Positions 39,276 through 51,834 are shown, counted from the first letter of the stretch. The stretch is DNA of 64,000 bases from Aselliscus stoliczkanus (GCA_033961575.1 CM066728.1:106348852-106412851), one strand, 5' to 3'. Made by a program: numbers and translations. Notes: generated by a model not told the origin, from the sequence alone.

Positions 39276-39916
39276 GGGAGGACCCAGGTTTTGAGAGGCT
39301 TAAGCTTATACAACTTAGCAGATTCTCTTTAAGGAGCAGAACACAAAATTATGCTTAGAAAATGGCTCGTTCCCCCTCCAGGTAAGGCTGCCTCTGTTTT
39401 TCACAATTGAAATGGTCTGTTGGCTTCCTTTCTGGTTTCTTACTTAGTTCCTGATTCCTCCCCAGGTATAGGAGCTTAGCCCATCTCACTCCCTCCTGAG
39501 CCCAGCACCTGGGCAGACCAGGCAGTCCACAACACTGGTCCAATGAGGGACCGTCCGATCCATATAAAAATGAAAGCTTGGAGGTAGTCTTTGTAGGCTT
39601 GTTATATTCATTCTGAGATGCTTTAATAATGTTCAAATAGTTATGTATCTACCTCATGGGGTTTGTGTTTCCAAAATTCACTTGTGCCATCTAAAATTCT
39701 CTTGAGAAGTTGAACGGTGTATGTGCTTAGCTTTGCCACCCACAAATTAGATGAGTAATTGTTAATCTAAAAGTAGGTGTCATCACAAAGAAGACTACTG
39801 ATTCATTGTTTTTAAAAACAAGACCAGAATTTGAAGAGTATTGGTTTTCAGTGGATCTTATATCCTGATTGAAATTCCCTGTATAAAACTATTCAGTGTC
39901 AAACGCTGACCTCATT

Positions 39917-39935
39917 GTATGTGTGTGTGTGTGTG
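39917..39935. repeat. (TG)n short microsatellite
   Basis: About nine TG units followed by a G run. Confidence 0.85.
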
Positions 39936-40179
39936 GGGGGGAGGTGGGAGGACATAAAAGAAAAAGATAGAAAAGGAAATGAAAATCTAAACCCTGTGTT
40001 AGATGAAGATTTAGCCTAACTTCAGTATGTCAGAGTGATCCCCATGAAGATATATTAAACTTAATAGTTAAACTTCTAAAATCAGTATAACTAGGATGTT
40101 AAAGCTAAAACAATACCTTGTCTCTGTATAAAATTATTATTTTTAGAAATAAATTATTTCTATTCTTGTTTGTGTGAAG

Positions 40180-40765
40180 GACTCCTTGCTCATCTTTGAA
40201 ATTATATATTCACTTAATTATTTTTGTCTTTAGTTCTAAATTCTTGGAATGTTCATGCATTATATCCAACTCTCTTAAGAGCTTTTCGTATAATTCAGCT
40301 CTTCAGCATTCGTTTGTAATTCTTTTTATCCCACATTAAGTCTTAAATACACTGGATTTTATTTCTTTTTATCCATTTTCTTCCACTGAGCCATCTCAAC
40401 TCCTGCCTTACTACTACAATATTTTAATTATTGAGGCTTTATGTAATACTTACATATGAGATGCAGTAATTTTCTACTCATATTCTTTATCAAAATATTC
40501 TGTTTTTATTCCTTACTAAGATTCCAGATGAAATTAGAATCATTTTGTCTTGTTTGACAAAATAAAAATCTCTTTTGAATTTTGATAAAAATCATGTCAA
40601 AACTGTGTAAATATTTTGGAGAATTCCTAGCTTTTCAGTATCTACTCTTTTCATTCATGAACAAGGTATTTCATTATATTTATGACTGGTTTTGTTTATA
40701 TTGTTCAGAAGAGACTCTACTTTTATTCAAGTAAATTCTGCATCTCTTTGGCACAGAGTTTACTG
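40180..40765 (-). mobile_element. Old L1M ORF2 fragment, antisense
   Basis: AT-rich sequence with CTACAATATTTTAATTATTG followed by AGGCTTTATG, and CTACTCTTTTCATTCATGAA, the usual antisense landmarks of L1 ORF2. Heavily decayed; edges approximate. Confidence 0.55.
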
Positions 40766-41290
40766 AAAGACTCAACCTCACTTGTAACAAGGAAAATGCA
40801 AATTAAAACTAAAAAGAGATACCGCCTTGCATTCAATTGATAGGTTAGAAATAAAAGAAGGAATCAACAAGGCTAAGTATGGTCAAGAAGACACTCACTC
40901 TGTCTCAGTGGGGAGTAAATTAGTGCAACCTTTTGGGGCCACATGATGTAGTTGAATATACACAAAATCTAGACCCCGCCAGTCCCAAGTGTCTACCCTA
41001 GAGAAACCCTTCCACTGTGCACACGAATGTACATGGCACCACTGCTCATATACAGAAAACACTGGAAACAAGCAAGTATCCATCCACATGAGACTGGAGA
41101 AAAATGATGGAATGGGATTCCATCAGAGGAACACTTCACAGTGGTAAAAGCTAAAGAACAAGAGTTATTGCCTATTGACTTGGATACAATACCACAAACA
41201 TAACGTTGTGTGAGGAAAGCAAGTGAGGAAAAGTACAGGCAGCATGATACCACCTATGTAGCATCTAAAAATGCAAGCCATTCTCAGACT
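40766..41290 (+). mobile_element. Old L1M ORF2 end / 3' UTR, sense
   Basis: AAAATGCAAATTAAAACTAA, GAGATACCGCCTTGCATTC, CACTGGAAACAAGCAAGTAT and GATGGAATGGGATTCCATCA match the end of ORF2 in ancient L1/HAL1 elements, sense strand. The open frames on the opposite strand are incidental. Confidence 0.7.
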
Positions 41291-41319
41291 GTTTGTGGGT
41301 GAACACCTGCAGAATGAGG

Positions 41320-41450
41320 CCGTGTGGTGAGGGGTTCAGAGCACAGACCCTGAGTCCAGGTTTGGGTCTTGACTCTGTCGCCTACTGCCTGTGACATTGG
41401 CAGTCGTATCGTCATCTGTCTCTGTCTCACTTTTCTCAGTAAGGACATAA
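41320..41450 (+). mobile_element. MIR SINE fragment
   Basis: GGTTCAGAGCACAGACCCTG, then CTTGACTCTGTCGCCTACTG and CATCTGTCTCTGTCTCAC resemble the 5' half and core of MIR. Diverged. Confidence 0.55.
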
Positions 41451-41519
41451 ACTCTTTGTCTGTCATGTTCACTGCCAATAATTTCCCCAGTTCATCACTC
41501 ACTACTTAATATTCCTTAC

Positions 41520-42545
41520 TGATGTGTGTATGAATCAGTCTTTTTCGTTATGACTTCTGGCTTTGTTCTCAACCCTAGGTCTTTCTATTCCAGTAATATA
41601 TAAATGTTCAGGGCTTCATTCTCCTAGAACTTTTGTTTGTTTGTTTTAGTTCATTTTAGTTCACATTTAGATTCCTAATCCATCTGGAATTTATGCTATG
41701 GAAATGTGAAGAAATCAAATGTCATTTCCCTCCCAAATAGTGAGCTCATTTCCATTCTAGTTATTGAATCCCCACTGATTCGTGACCATATCCTAGTCTT
41801 GTAGATATCAGGATCTTTTCTGGGGTTTTTTCTTCTCTTCCGATGTTGTATGTTAATTCTTGAGCCATTGTCATATTGTTCTATTTATTAGTGCTTTAGT
41901 ATATACTCAGGCTTCCATACTTTTTTTTTCCCCTGTGGTTTCTTTCCCCCATGTTTCTTCTCCTAGATGAACTTTAGAGTCAGTATGTCCAAAAACAGCT
42001 TTAAAATATGTTGTGTTTTAAATTGGAACCACTTCAATTTTTAAATTAGTTAAGGATAACAGAAATCTTTTCATTACTGCATTTTCTCATACAGGAATGT
42101 GGTACATCTCCACATTTATTCATGTCTGCTTTTATGTACCTCAGTAAATTTACGTGACTTTCTTCATACAGAAACTAGTCCATTCTTATTATGTTTATTT
42201 CCTTAGTATTTTGTGTACTATGTTGTTTTAAATGAGATACTCTTCTATTGAAAGTCTGATTTTTTTAGTACACAAGTAAACTATGGATTTATGTATATTT
42301 ATAAGAAAGTTTTTAATTTTTTTATTTTTTAGTTTGTATTTTACTGAATTATCTTATTATTAATTCTGAGAGATTTTCAATTGATTTTGATAAATGCATC
42401 TTTTTTCCAGTAGATTCATCTCCTTATTTTGGCACTCAGTCTCACTGTATTGATACATCCACAGCAAAGTTAAACAGTAAGGCTAATAATGTCCTCATTT
42501 CATTTTAGATTTCAGTGAGGATCATTTTAATGTTAAACTGCGTGA
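41520..42545 (-). mobile_element. Old L1M ORF2 fragment, antisense
   Basis: TTAGATTCCTAATCCATCTG, CCCCACTGATTCGTGACCA, CTTTTATGTACCTCAGTAAA and TTTTCTTCATACAG-like stretches are antisense L1 ORF2. It covers part of the same ORF2 segment as the fragment at 40180, so the two are separate copies. Confidence 0.6.
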
Positions 42546-44645
42546 ATGCCATAGTAATTACAACTTTCCTATGAGCCAAGTTCAAGTACACATTCAAATA
42601 GTCTGCTCAGCTATAAAACAGGTACCTACAATCAGAAGCTAAGGCAGTGGTGGATGGCATCCAGACAGGCACTCCCACCCGGCCCCTCCTTGGGCAGCTG
42701 TCCAGGCACACTGGAGAAAAACCGAAAGTATGAGAGACTGGAAAAGTGGAAGAGGGAAGATGGGTCAGCACTGGCATCCAGAGAAATCTTTACGTATTTT
42801 AAACCCTCCCCACCTTTGTACACAATGGGTATTCATTTTTGGCTATAGTACTAACTACGTTATTGATGTAAACAACTCATGAGACCCTGCACACGTTTTT
42901 GTGAAATGTCAAATAGAGTAAATCCCCACTGTCAGATAGAGTGTGTTTCTGCTCTAACAGACTGTCTGTGTGCAGACCCGCAGGAGATAAGGAGACTAGG
43001 ATAGTGAGAGACAGAGAAATTAATGATAGCTTTTGAACCTCAGAAGGTGGTCTTGGCATGAGACATCCACCTGCCCTCACATATGACATTTGCCTCTAGA
43101 GAACTCAGGGAACGCAGTGTGGGGCTGTTTCTGCTGCCCGTGACCTGGGAATGACAGGTATGCTTACGAGTCCGATTCCATCAACACTTTGTAATTTAGA
43201 GAAAACCACAGGATTTTAATACCGCTCAATATCTAGATGTAGAACTAGAAAGCAAAATTTTGAGTTCAGTTTGCAACACAGAAAGGAAGACTGCTATTGG
43301 AGCCATTCTTTGTCCTCTTACTACTTCATGATTTTGTATTCCATGTCTACACGGACTTCTCCAAGCTTAATGCCAGGTAATGGACACTACGAGACTTATT
43401 TGTAACACCGTGTGTCAGAGGGGTGTCTTTAGAAATGGGATTTGTGCAATCACTTGAAATTCCTCTTGTTAAAAAAGAAAAGAGGGGCCTTTCCTGGGTG
43501 TTTACAGAGTAATGAACTTCACCTTTGACCTGCAGCGATTCCGAGTGCTGAGTGTCTGTGTCAGCTCCCAGCCCCCCAGATGGACGCGCTCAGGACCCTT
43601 TGACCATCATGCAGCTTCACTGATGGGCAGCAAGATTTTCTGTAGAGAATCATGCTATTCATCCACTTAGACTTAACTGTGTTTCATTCTGAGGTTGGGG
43701 GGTGAGGGGGAGGGTCATCTAGGAAACCTCACTGCCCATGATCGCCATTAGCAAGAAGGGGATGGAAAAGGCCAAGGCCAGTGGCACATGGAACTCGTGT
43801 GCATGTGTCAGGTGCTTTGTTCCTTTTGAAGCGTCTTGTAAACGCATCCCTGGGGGGTAATGATTCACATTCAGACCAGCGTGAAGGGCTTTTCCGCTCC
43901 CACTGTTATCTCTTTAGATGATGGGATTGTGCGGGTGATGAGAACTTGAAAGTTTGAATTGCTGTAAAATAGGTCATTTCAGAGATTGTCATGGGAAATA
44001 GTTTTCCTTAACCAGCGTTATGGACAGGAGCCTATTACTAATACATAACTAGTACAATATCAGCTATTTCTCCTAAGTTGTAGATAGCAAAAAAAAAAAA
44101 AAAAAGCCCAGGTTTTCCCCTTTCCGCTGTTCATTTTGTTATGTGCTCCCGCTGTCACTCTGTGGGGCTCGTCAGTGTCTGGCGAGGGCATGTTCAGTGG
44201 GGTGGGAGCTGAATTTGGAAATCTGTACAGGTTGCCTGAGATTCTAGGAGCTTGGGGCCTACGGATAGAAAAAAATGAGGAAAACCAAATACCAATAATA
44301 GTGTATTTGTAAACTTCATCTTCCCATAGGAGTTTCAAAAACCAAAGAGAGTTTTGTTAGACACAAAGATGAAGCCAAAACATCTACATAGCCTACATCA
44401 TGTCACATGAGCCGCATCTGGGAAAATCCACGTGCAATAGAACCTTCTGCATCATTTAACTTGTTACTGGTTATATCTTTTGCTACTAGTTGCATTTTTC
44501 ACCTGTTTATGAGAAGCTAATTTGTTAATAAAATCAAAACATGGTCCTTTTCTCTTTTTTGCCTAATAATTCCCTCTATATTCAGAAAAAAACTATTTTC
44601 TTTTTTTTTTTCAAGAACTAATATCACTTAAAAATTATTTTTCAA

Positions 44646-44698
<53 letters not shown>

Positions 44699-44830
44699 TT
44701 CAGTTGCCATGAGAATAACAACCACTGCACTCCTGTTCTTTTTTAAATATAGATTAAGTAATTCACTAAATTTGTTTGGGAATAGATCTAGCAAAATATC
44801 TCATGGATTCAATATTGATGCAGTACACTT
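42546..44830 (+). other. Central intron, unassigned
   Basis: No recognised element apart from the GT repeat at 44657. Confidence 0.5.
44657..44697. repeat. (GT)n microsatellite
   Basis: 41 bases of uninterrupted GT after a T run, 130 bp left of the large L1. Confidence 0.95.
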
Positions 44831-45372
44831 TGATTTTTTTTTTCATTTTTTTTATTGTGAACTAAACATTTTTCTTTTTTTTTAATTAGCTTCAGATGTA
44901 CAACACAGTGCAATAGTTATACTTTTTACCCCTCAAAGTGACAACCCCCTCCCCCAATTCGCCATCCTACTCCTGCCCCCCATATCATACATATCTATTA
45001 CAATTCCTTTGACTCCTTTCCACAGTATAATCCACATCCCGTGACTATCTATATATTCAATTACAGTTGGCATATAATACTATACAACATCAGTTTCAGG
45101 TATACAGTGCAGTGATCAAGCCTCTACTCCATCCATGAAGTGGTCTCCCTAACAAGACATGTGACCATCTGACACCCCACAAAATATTTACAACATTATT
45201 ATATTCCCCAAACTGTCTTTCATATCCCTGTGGCAATACTGTAGTTACCTATTTATGCTGTCTAATCCCTTCCCCTTCTCCCTCATCCCCACCCTCCTCC
45301 CAACTAGCAACCCTGTTTTTCCTCTATATCTATGAGACTGTTTCTGTTTACATTACTCATTCATTCAGTTTT

Positions 45373-48300
45373 TCAGATTCCACATATAAGTGAGTTCATA
45401 TGGCATTTGTCTTTCTCTGACTGACTTATTTCACTTAACAGAATAGTCTCTAGGTCCATCCATATCGTTGCAAATGGTACGATTTCATTCTTCTTTATTC
45501 CAGAGTAATACTCCATTGTATAAATGTACCCCAGTTTCTTAATCCAGTCATCTACCGATGGGCATTTCAGTTGTTTCCAAGTCTTGGCTATTGTAAATAG
45601 CACAGCAATATAAACATAGGGGTGCATATATTTTTTCGAATTAGCGTCTTGGATTCTTCTGGGTAGATACCCACGAGTGGAATTGCTGGGTCATACGGCA
45701 GTTCCATTTCCAGTTTTTTGAGATACCACCATACTGATTTCCATAATGGCTGCACCAATTTGCAGTCCCACCAATAGTACACCAGGGTTCCCTTTTCTCC
45801 ACACCCTCATCAGCACTTGTTGTTTGTTGATTTGTTGATGATAGCCATTCTGACCAGAGTGAGGTGGTATCTCATTGTGGTTTTTATTTGTGTTTCTCTG
45901 ATGATTAGTGAGGTTGAACATTTTTTCATATGCCTGTTGGCCATCTGTATGTCCTCTTTAGAGAAATGCTTCTTCATATGCTCTGCCCTTTTTTTAATAG
46001 GGTTGTTTGTTTTTATGGTGTTGAATTGCATGAGTGTTTTATAAATTTTGGATATCAACCCTTTATCAGATATATCATTGGCAAATATCTTCTCCCATTC
46101 AGTAGGCTGCTTTTTGGTTTTATTGATGATTTCCTTTGCTGTGAAAAAACTTTTAAGTTTGATGTAATCCCATATGTTCATTTTTTCTTTTATTTCCCTA
46201 GCCTGAGGGGATATATCAGTAAAACTATTACTCAGGATAATGTCTGCAAACTTACTCCCTATGTTTTCTTCTAGGAGTTTTATGGTTTCAGGTCTTACAT
46301 TTAAGTCTCTAATCCATTTTGAGTTTGTTCTCATATATGGTGTAAGTAGCTGGTCCATTTTCATTTTTTTGCACGTGTCAGTCCAATTTTCCCAGCACCA
46401 TTTATTAAATAGACTATCTTTACTCCAATGTAAATTCTTGCTTCCATTGTCATAGATTAAATGACCGTATGTGGATGGGTTTATTCCTGGGCACACTATT
46501 CTGTTCCATTGGTCTATGTGTCTGATTTTATGCCAGTACAGTACTGTTTTGATTACTGTAGCCTTGTAGTATATTTTGATGTCAGGTAGTATGATGCCTC
46601 CCACTTTGTTCTTATTTCTCAGGATTGCCGTGGCTATTCGGGGTCTTTTGTGGTTCCATATAAATTTTAGGATTCTATGTTCTACTTCTGAGAAAAATGC
46701 CCTTGGTAGTTTAATTGGAATTGCATTGAATCTATATATTGTCTTAGGTAGTATTGACATTTTACCTATATTAATTCTTCCTATCCATGAACATGGTATT
46801 TCCATTTATTTGTCTCTTCTTTCATTTCTCTCTTCTGTGTCTCATAATTTTCTGAGTACAGGCCTTTTACTTCTTTAGTTAAATTGATTCCTAGATATTT
46901 TATTGTTTTACAAGCAATTGTAAAAGGGATTGATTTCCTGATTTCTTCTTCTGATAGTTTATTATTGGTGTATAGAAATGCCACTGATTTCTGAAAATTT
47001 TGTATCCTGCTAACTTACCAAATTCGTTTATCAGTTCTAGCAGTTTTTTGGTGGAGTCTTTGGGATTCTCTACATATAGTATCATGTCATCTGCATATGA
47101 TGACAATTTTACTTCCTCTTTTCCAATTTGGATGCCTTTTATTTCATTTCTTTGTCTGATTGCTGTGGCTAGAACATCCAGAACTATGTTAAATAGAAGT
47201 GGTGAAAGTGGGCAGCCTTGTCTTGTTCCTGATCTTAAAGGGAAAGCTTTTAGCCTTTCCCCATTGAGTATGATGTTTGCTGTGGGCTTATCATATATGG
47301 CCTTTATTATGTTGAGATATGATTCTACTATTCCCACTTTGCTAAGGGTTTTTATCATAAATGGCTGCTGGATTTTGTCAAATGTCTTTTCTGCATCTAT
47401 TGATATGATCATATGATTTTTATTTTGCATTTTGTTAATGTGATGTATTACGTTAATTGATTTGCAGATATTGAACCAGCCTTGCATACCAGGAATGAAT
47501 CCCACTTGATCATGGTGTATGATCTTTTTAAAGAGATGCTGAATTCGGTTTGCTAGTATTTTGTTGAGAATTTTTGCAACTATGTTCATTAGGGATATTG
47601 GCCTGTAGTTTTCCTTTTTTGTAATATCTTTGTCTGATTTAGGAATCAGGGTGATAGTGGCTTCATAGAGTTTGGGAGCCTTCCCTCCTGTATTTTTTGG
47701 AATTGTTTGAGGAGAATAGGTATTAATTCTTTTTTTGAATGTTTTGTAAAATTCACTTGTGTAGCCATCTGGTCCAGGGCTTCTGTTTGTTGGAAGATTG
47801 TTGATTACTGATTCAATTTCTTTGGCAGTAATCAGTCTGTTCAGAGTTTCTGTTTCTTTTTGGTTCAGACTTGGTAGATTGTATGCTTCTACAAATTTAT
47901 CCATTTCTTCCAGATTGTCGAATTTGTTAGCATATAGTTGCTCATAGTATTTTCTTAAAATTTTCTGTATTTCTGTGGTATCTGTTGTCACTTCTCCTCT
48001 TTCATTTCTGATTTTATTAATTTTGGTCCTCTCTTTTTCTTGGTTAGTAGGGCTAAGGGTTTGTCGATTTTGTTTATCTTTTCAAAAAAAACACAACTCT
48101 TGGTTTCATTGATCTTTTGTATTTTTTTTTTTTTTTGGTTCTCTATTTCATTTATTTCTGCTCTGGTCTCTATTATTTCCTTCCTTATACTCCCTTTAGG
48201 CTTGTTTTGCTGTTTTTCTTTTCAAGTTCCCTTAGGTGTAAAGATAGTCTGTTGATTTGAGATTTTTCCTCCTTCTTTAGGTAGGCCTGCACTGCTATGA

Positions 48301-49174
48301 ACTTCTCTCTTAAGACTGCTTTCGCTGCATCCCAGAGATTTTGGGTTGTAGTGTTTTCATTTTCGTTTGTCTCAAGGTATCTTTTGATTTCCTCCTTGAT
48401 CTCATTTTTAACCCACTCACTATTTAGTAGCATGTTATTCAGCCTCCATGTATTTGTAAGCTTTCCAGATTTCTTCTTATAATTGATTTCTAGTTTCATA
48501 GCATTGTGGTCAGAGAAGACACTTGATATGATTTCAGTCTTCTTAAATTTGTTGAGACTTGTTTTGTGGCCTAACATGTGGTCTATCTTGGAAAATGTTC
48601 CATGTGCACTTGAGAAGAATGTATATTCTATAGCTTTGGAGTAAAATGCTCTAAAAATATCAATTAAATCCAGCTGGTCTAAAGTGTCATTTAAGGCCAC
48701 TATGTTCATGTTGATTTTCTGTCTGGAGGTTCTGTCCATCAGTGACAACGGGGTTTTGAAGTCCCCTACTCTGATAGTGTTACTGTTGATGTCTGCCTTT
48801 ATGTCTGTCAGAATCTGTTTTATATATTTAGGAGCTCCTATATTGGGTGCATAGATGTTTACTAGGGTTATGTCCTCTTGTTGAATTGATCCCTTTATTA
48901 TTATGTAGTGCCCTTCTTTGTCTTTTATTGTACTCTTCATTTGAAAGTCTATTTTGTACAAAATAAGTATTGCTACTCCAGCTGTTCTCATTTCCATTTG
49001 CATGAAATATCTTATTCCATCCCTTTACTGTCGTCTGTGTGTGTCTTTTGACCTAGATGAGTCTCTTGTACACAGCATATGCATGGGTCCTGTTTTCTTA
49101 TCCACTCAGCCACTCTTTCTTTTAATTGGAGCATTTAGCCCATTCACATTTAAAGTAATTACTGATAAGTGCAT
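45373..49174 (-). pseudogene. L1 ORF2 (endonuclease, reverse transcriptase), disrupted
   Basis: Remnant of L1 ORF2p, which nicks the target and reverse-transcribes L1 RNA. The start ATG at 49174-49172 opens into TLNVNGLNAPIK, the endonuclease N-terminus. The frame then breaks: the QETHL motif is read one frame away, and a second shift restores the original frame by about 49010. The GDFNTPL motif reads GDFKTPL, replacing a catalytic Asn by Lys; SDH near the endonuclease end is kept. The reverse-transcriptase part is open for 363 codons (46900-47991), with [21 protein letters not shown] and YADDMILY, so the catalytic aspartates are present. Further shifts lie near 48185-47992, 46985-46900, 46805 and 45800-45600. 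The C-terminus, with a Cys-rich region and the ending SLICGI, is recognisable. All positions follow from translation in the three minus frames. Confidence 0.9.
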
Positions 49175-49241
49175 ATTATTGCCATTTTGTTATTTGTATT
49201 TCTTGTCTTCCTGGGTTAGCTTGTTTTCCCCTTTCTTCTAT

Positions 49242-50114
49242 TTAAAAAATCCCTTTTAACATTTCCTGCAATGCTGGCTTGGTGGTAATGAACTCCTTAA
49301 GCTTATTCTTTCCTGAGAAGCTCTTTATCTCTCCTTCAATTTTAAGTGATAGCTGTGTTGGGTAGAGAAATCTTGGTTGTAGACCTTTATTTCGTGTCAC
49401 TTTGAATATTTCCTGCCACTCCCTTCTGGCCTGCAGAGTTTCTGAAGAAAAGTCAGCTGTTAGTCTTATAGGAGTTCCTTTGTATGTAACCTGCTGTCTT
49501 TCTCTTGCTGCTTTTAGGATTCTGTCTTTGTCTTTAAGCTTTGCCATTTTAACTATGATGTGTCTTGGTGTGGGCCTGTTTGGGTTCAGCCTATTTGGAA
49601 CTCTCTGCACATCCTGGGCTTGTGTGTCGATTTCCTTCACCAGGGTAGGAAAGTTTTCAGTCATTATTTCTTTAAATATATTCTCAATCCCTTGCTTCTT
49701 CTCTTCTCCTTGTGGTATTCCTATGACGCGAAGGTTGTTGTGTTTCATGTTGTCCCAGAGGTCTCTTAAACTATTTTCATTCTTTTTGATTCATTTTGCT
49801 TTTTGTTGTTCCAGCTGGGTGATTTCTGCTATTTTGTCTTCTAATTCACTCATCCGCTCCTCTGCTTCATCTACTCTACTGGTGATTCCTTCGAGTGTGT
49901 TGTTCATTTCAGTTATTGTATTCTTTAGTTCTAACAGGTTGTTTTTTATGGTTTCCCTATCTTTCTTTATGTCCTCACTAAGTTCCTTAAACATTTATAT
50001 CATCAGTGTTCTAAACTCTGTTTCTAAAAGTTTGGATACCTCTGTTTCATTTAGTTCCATTTTTAGAGTTTTCTTCTGATCTTTTACTTGGTACATGTTT
50101 CTTTGTTTCTTCAT
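49242..50114 (-). pseudogene. L1 ORF1 (RNA-binding chaperone), two in-frame stops
   Basis: Remnant of L1 ORF1p, the trimeric coiled-coil protein that coats L1 RNA. One frame runs from an ATG at 50114 (MKKQRNMYQVKDQKK) to 49242, about 290 codons, short for the family, interrupted by TAA at 49997-49995 and TGA at 49793-49791. Between the stops, heptad-like sequence (LKNTITEMNNTLEGITSRVD, then EAEERMSELEDKIAEI) is the coiled coil. After the second stop, NLRVIGIPQGEE and later RHIIVKMAKLKDKDRIL and TPIRLTADFS mark the RNA-recognition and C-terminal domains. The two stops are in phase with the rest, so these are point changes rather than indels. It ends 67 nt upstream of the ORF2 ATG, the usual L1 spacing. 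Confidence 0.9.
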
Positions 50115-51545
50115 TCTGGCTGTCGTTCTGTGAATGCTTCGATGTATTAGGTAGATCACCTAGAAAGAAGAGAAAAGAAAAGAAAAAGAGGTGGGGGGCT
50201 CTCCGTCCTCTTTAATCGGCAGACTACTTGCTCAGCTATAGAGAGTCTCTGGGCGACTCAGCACCAACTATTGGGGGGAAGAGCTTAACATGTTAAGCAC
50301 CGGCCTTCCTCTCAGGCTTGCAGTGAGCTTTCCACAATTAGCTGCTGTATGCTCTGGAACCGTGCTCACTACAAAAAAAAATAAAAAATCTTCACAGGTT
50401 GTTGCAGGTTGTCCGCTACTGCAAAAAAACCCTCTGTGTCCTGCGGAGATGTTGGCCAGGCACCGGGGGCTCAGGGTGCCTCTGGCAACACAGCTCTAGG
50501 TGGGTGGTCAGTGGCCCCCACCAAGTTAGAGCAGCATGCACTCTGCACCAGCAATCAGTCCACACAAACTCGCCAGGAAAGCCTCAGTCGGATCACGCAG
50601 GTGCACAGCTCCCGGCCCAACACTCTCAGGAAAACTCCCCGTCTCAGCCTGTCCCAATCAACTGCCCGCAGATCAGGCTAAGCAGCCCAACAGCCAGTCC
50701 CCAGCCTGACAACTCTGCACAAACAGTGTGGAAAGCGGGGAACCAAGGCAGCTCGCACACTCCTGTGTCTCAGTGAGCAGCCTGATGGAGCCAGAAGGCA
50801 CCCGCCTGGCATTTCCCTGGCAATGCAGCACAAGCAGGGCAGAGGGTGGGGGACCCAAGGCTGCATGCACATGCACTCACGCATGCACTCCTGCGCCAAG
50901 TTCACCAAACCAATGGGATCCCGGATCTGACCCCCTGTGGGAGGGCCCAACCCTGAAAAAATGGTGCCCTCCTGTACACCACTCGCATGCAAACTCCACA
51001 CCAGGGGAAAAGTGGTCCCAAAACCTCCAGCCTTTGCCCCAAAGGTGCTCCGTTCAGTCCGTCCCCACAGGCTCCTGGGCCCGGCTCACACAGGTACTCC
51101 CTCCACCAGGAACCAGGTGAGTGCTCACCGGTGAGCGAATCCGTGTGCCAGCCCCACTGGTTCTCCAGCCGCCCTCAGCCTCACTGAGCTGTGCAAAGAG
51201 AGTCCTCACTAATTTCTACTGCCCGCTATCGTAGAACTCCTCTTCCTGGCAAAGCAAGTCTGGGCTAGTGAGCTCGGTGTGGGGCCCGAGGGTCTCTCCC
51301 CAATTGCAGAAGCCTCCCCACAGCTGGGGCGTCTTCACGGGGCTCACCCTCTCTCATCTCCGCCCCTCCTACCAGACTTGGCATGGCCTCCTCTTTAGGT
51401 CCTTCGTTTAGAGGTTCTGTTCATCTAATGTTCAGGGGACTTCCGAGGTTAAATGTTCTATAAATTATTTGTAATTTTGATGTGATCCTGGGAGGCATTT
51501 TGGAAAGCGTCTGTCTATTCCCCCATCTTACCGGAACCCTCGATA
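50115..51545 (-). promoter_or_regulatory. L1 5' UTR / internal promoter region
   Basis: About 1.4 kb of GC-richer sequence upstream of L1 ORF1 on the minus strand, the position of the L1 internal promoter. It contains a purine stretch near 50162-50196 and several long frames without known domains on both strands. In human L1 this region also has an antisense promoter; whether this lineage has one is not known from the sequence. An antisense promoter here would fire on the + strand, toward the CTNND2 exon at 56111. Confidence 0.7.
50961..51134 (+). other. ORF0-like frame with phase-0 splice donor inside the L1 5' UTR
   Basis: On the strand opposite the L1, an ATG at 50961 sits in a good initiation context (A at -3, G at +4). 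It opens 52 codons of Pro/Arg/Lys-rich sequence, then continues to a TGA at 51132-51134. After codon 52 (...STRNQ) there is a perfect donor, CAG/GTGAGT, with the cut between 51116 and 51117, falling on a codon boundary. A second donor-like CAG/GTACT is at 51093/51094. The layout resembles primate L1 ORF0, an antisense 5'-UTR frame that splices to neighbouring exons. Homology to ORF0 is not claimed; expression and translation are inference. Confidence 0.3.
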
Positions 51546-51834
51546 TTTTTTTTAAGTGACCATTACAATCCATACAGTTTATTTTATAATAAATATATAC
51601 TTTGTATATTCTCATTAGTTATATATCAGAATGAATTCATGATTTATTAGATAATATATAGTTTACATACTAAATAAAATTTATGAAGTCATAACTCTGA
51701 ATTATATGCCTTTCACTGATTCTATAGACATAGTATCAGCTTATTACTAAGTTAATTCACATATTGACCAGATAGCAAGTCAATTAAGAATTTCCTTTAA
51801 GAAGCTAATACAGTGGGTAGTTCCTTGACAAATA

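Larger units (their letters stand above)
44831..51545 (-). mobile_element. Nearly full-length LINE-1, antisense to CTNND2
   Basis: A 6.7-kb L1 read on the minus strand. Its T-rich left edge (about 44831-44882) is the complement of a poly-A tail. The 3' UTR (about 44883-45372) matches the copies at 10704 and 16836. ORF2 (45373-49174), ORF1 (49242-50114) and a long 5' UTR (about 50115-51545) follow. The 5' end, just inside 51545, reads GGGTTCCGGTAAGATGGGGG, a typical L1 start. Target-site duplications are not clean: GATATTTTTTTT at the right resembles a GATTTT... tract at the left, but both are T-rich. Both ORFs carry disabling changes, so the copy is not autonomous. Its completeness and readable ORFs suggest an age younger than the MIR, L2 and L1M relics around it. 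Confidence 0.92.

Noticed and set aside
49402..50079. 225-codon + strand open frame
   Set aside because: Antisense shadow of L1 ORF1, rich in Ser, Phe and Leu as expected for the complement of coiled-coil codons.
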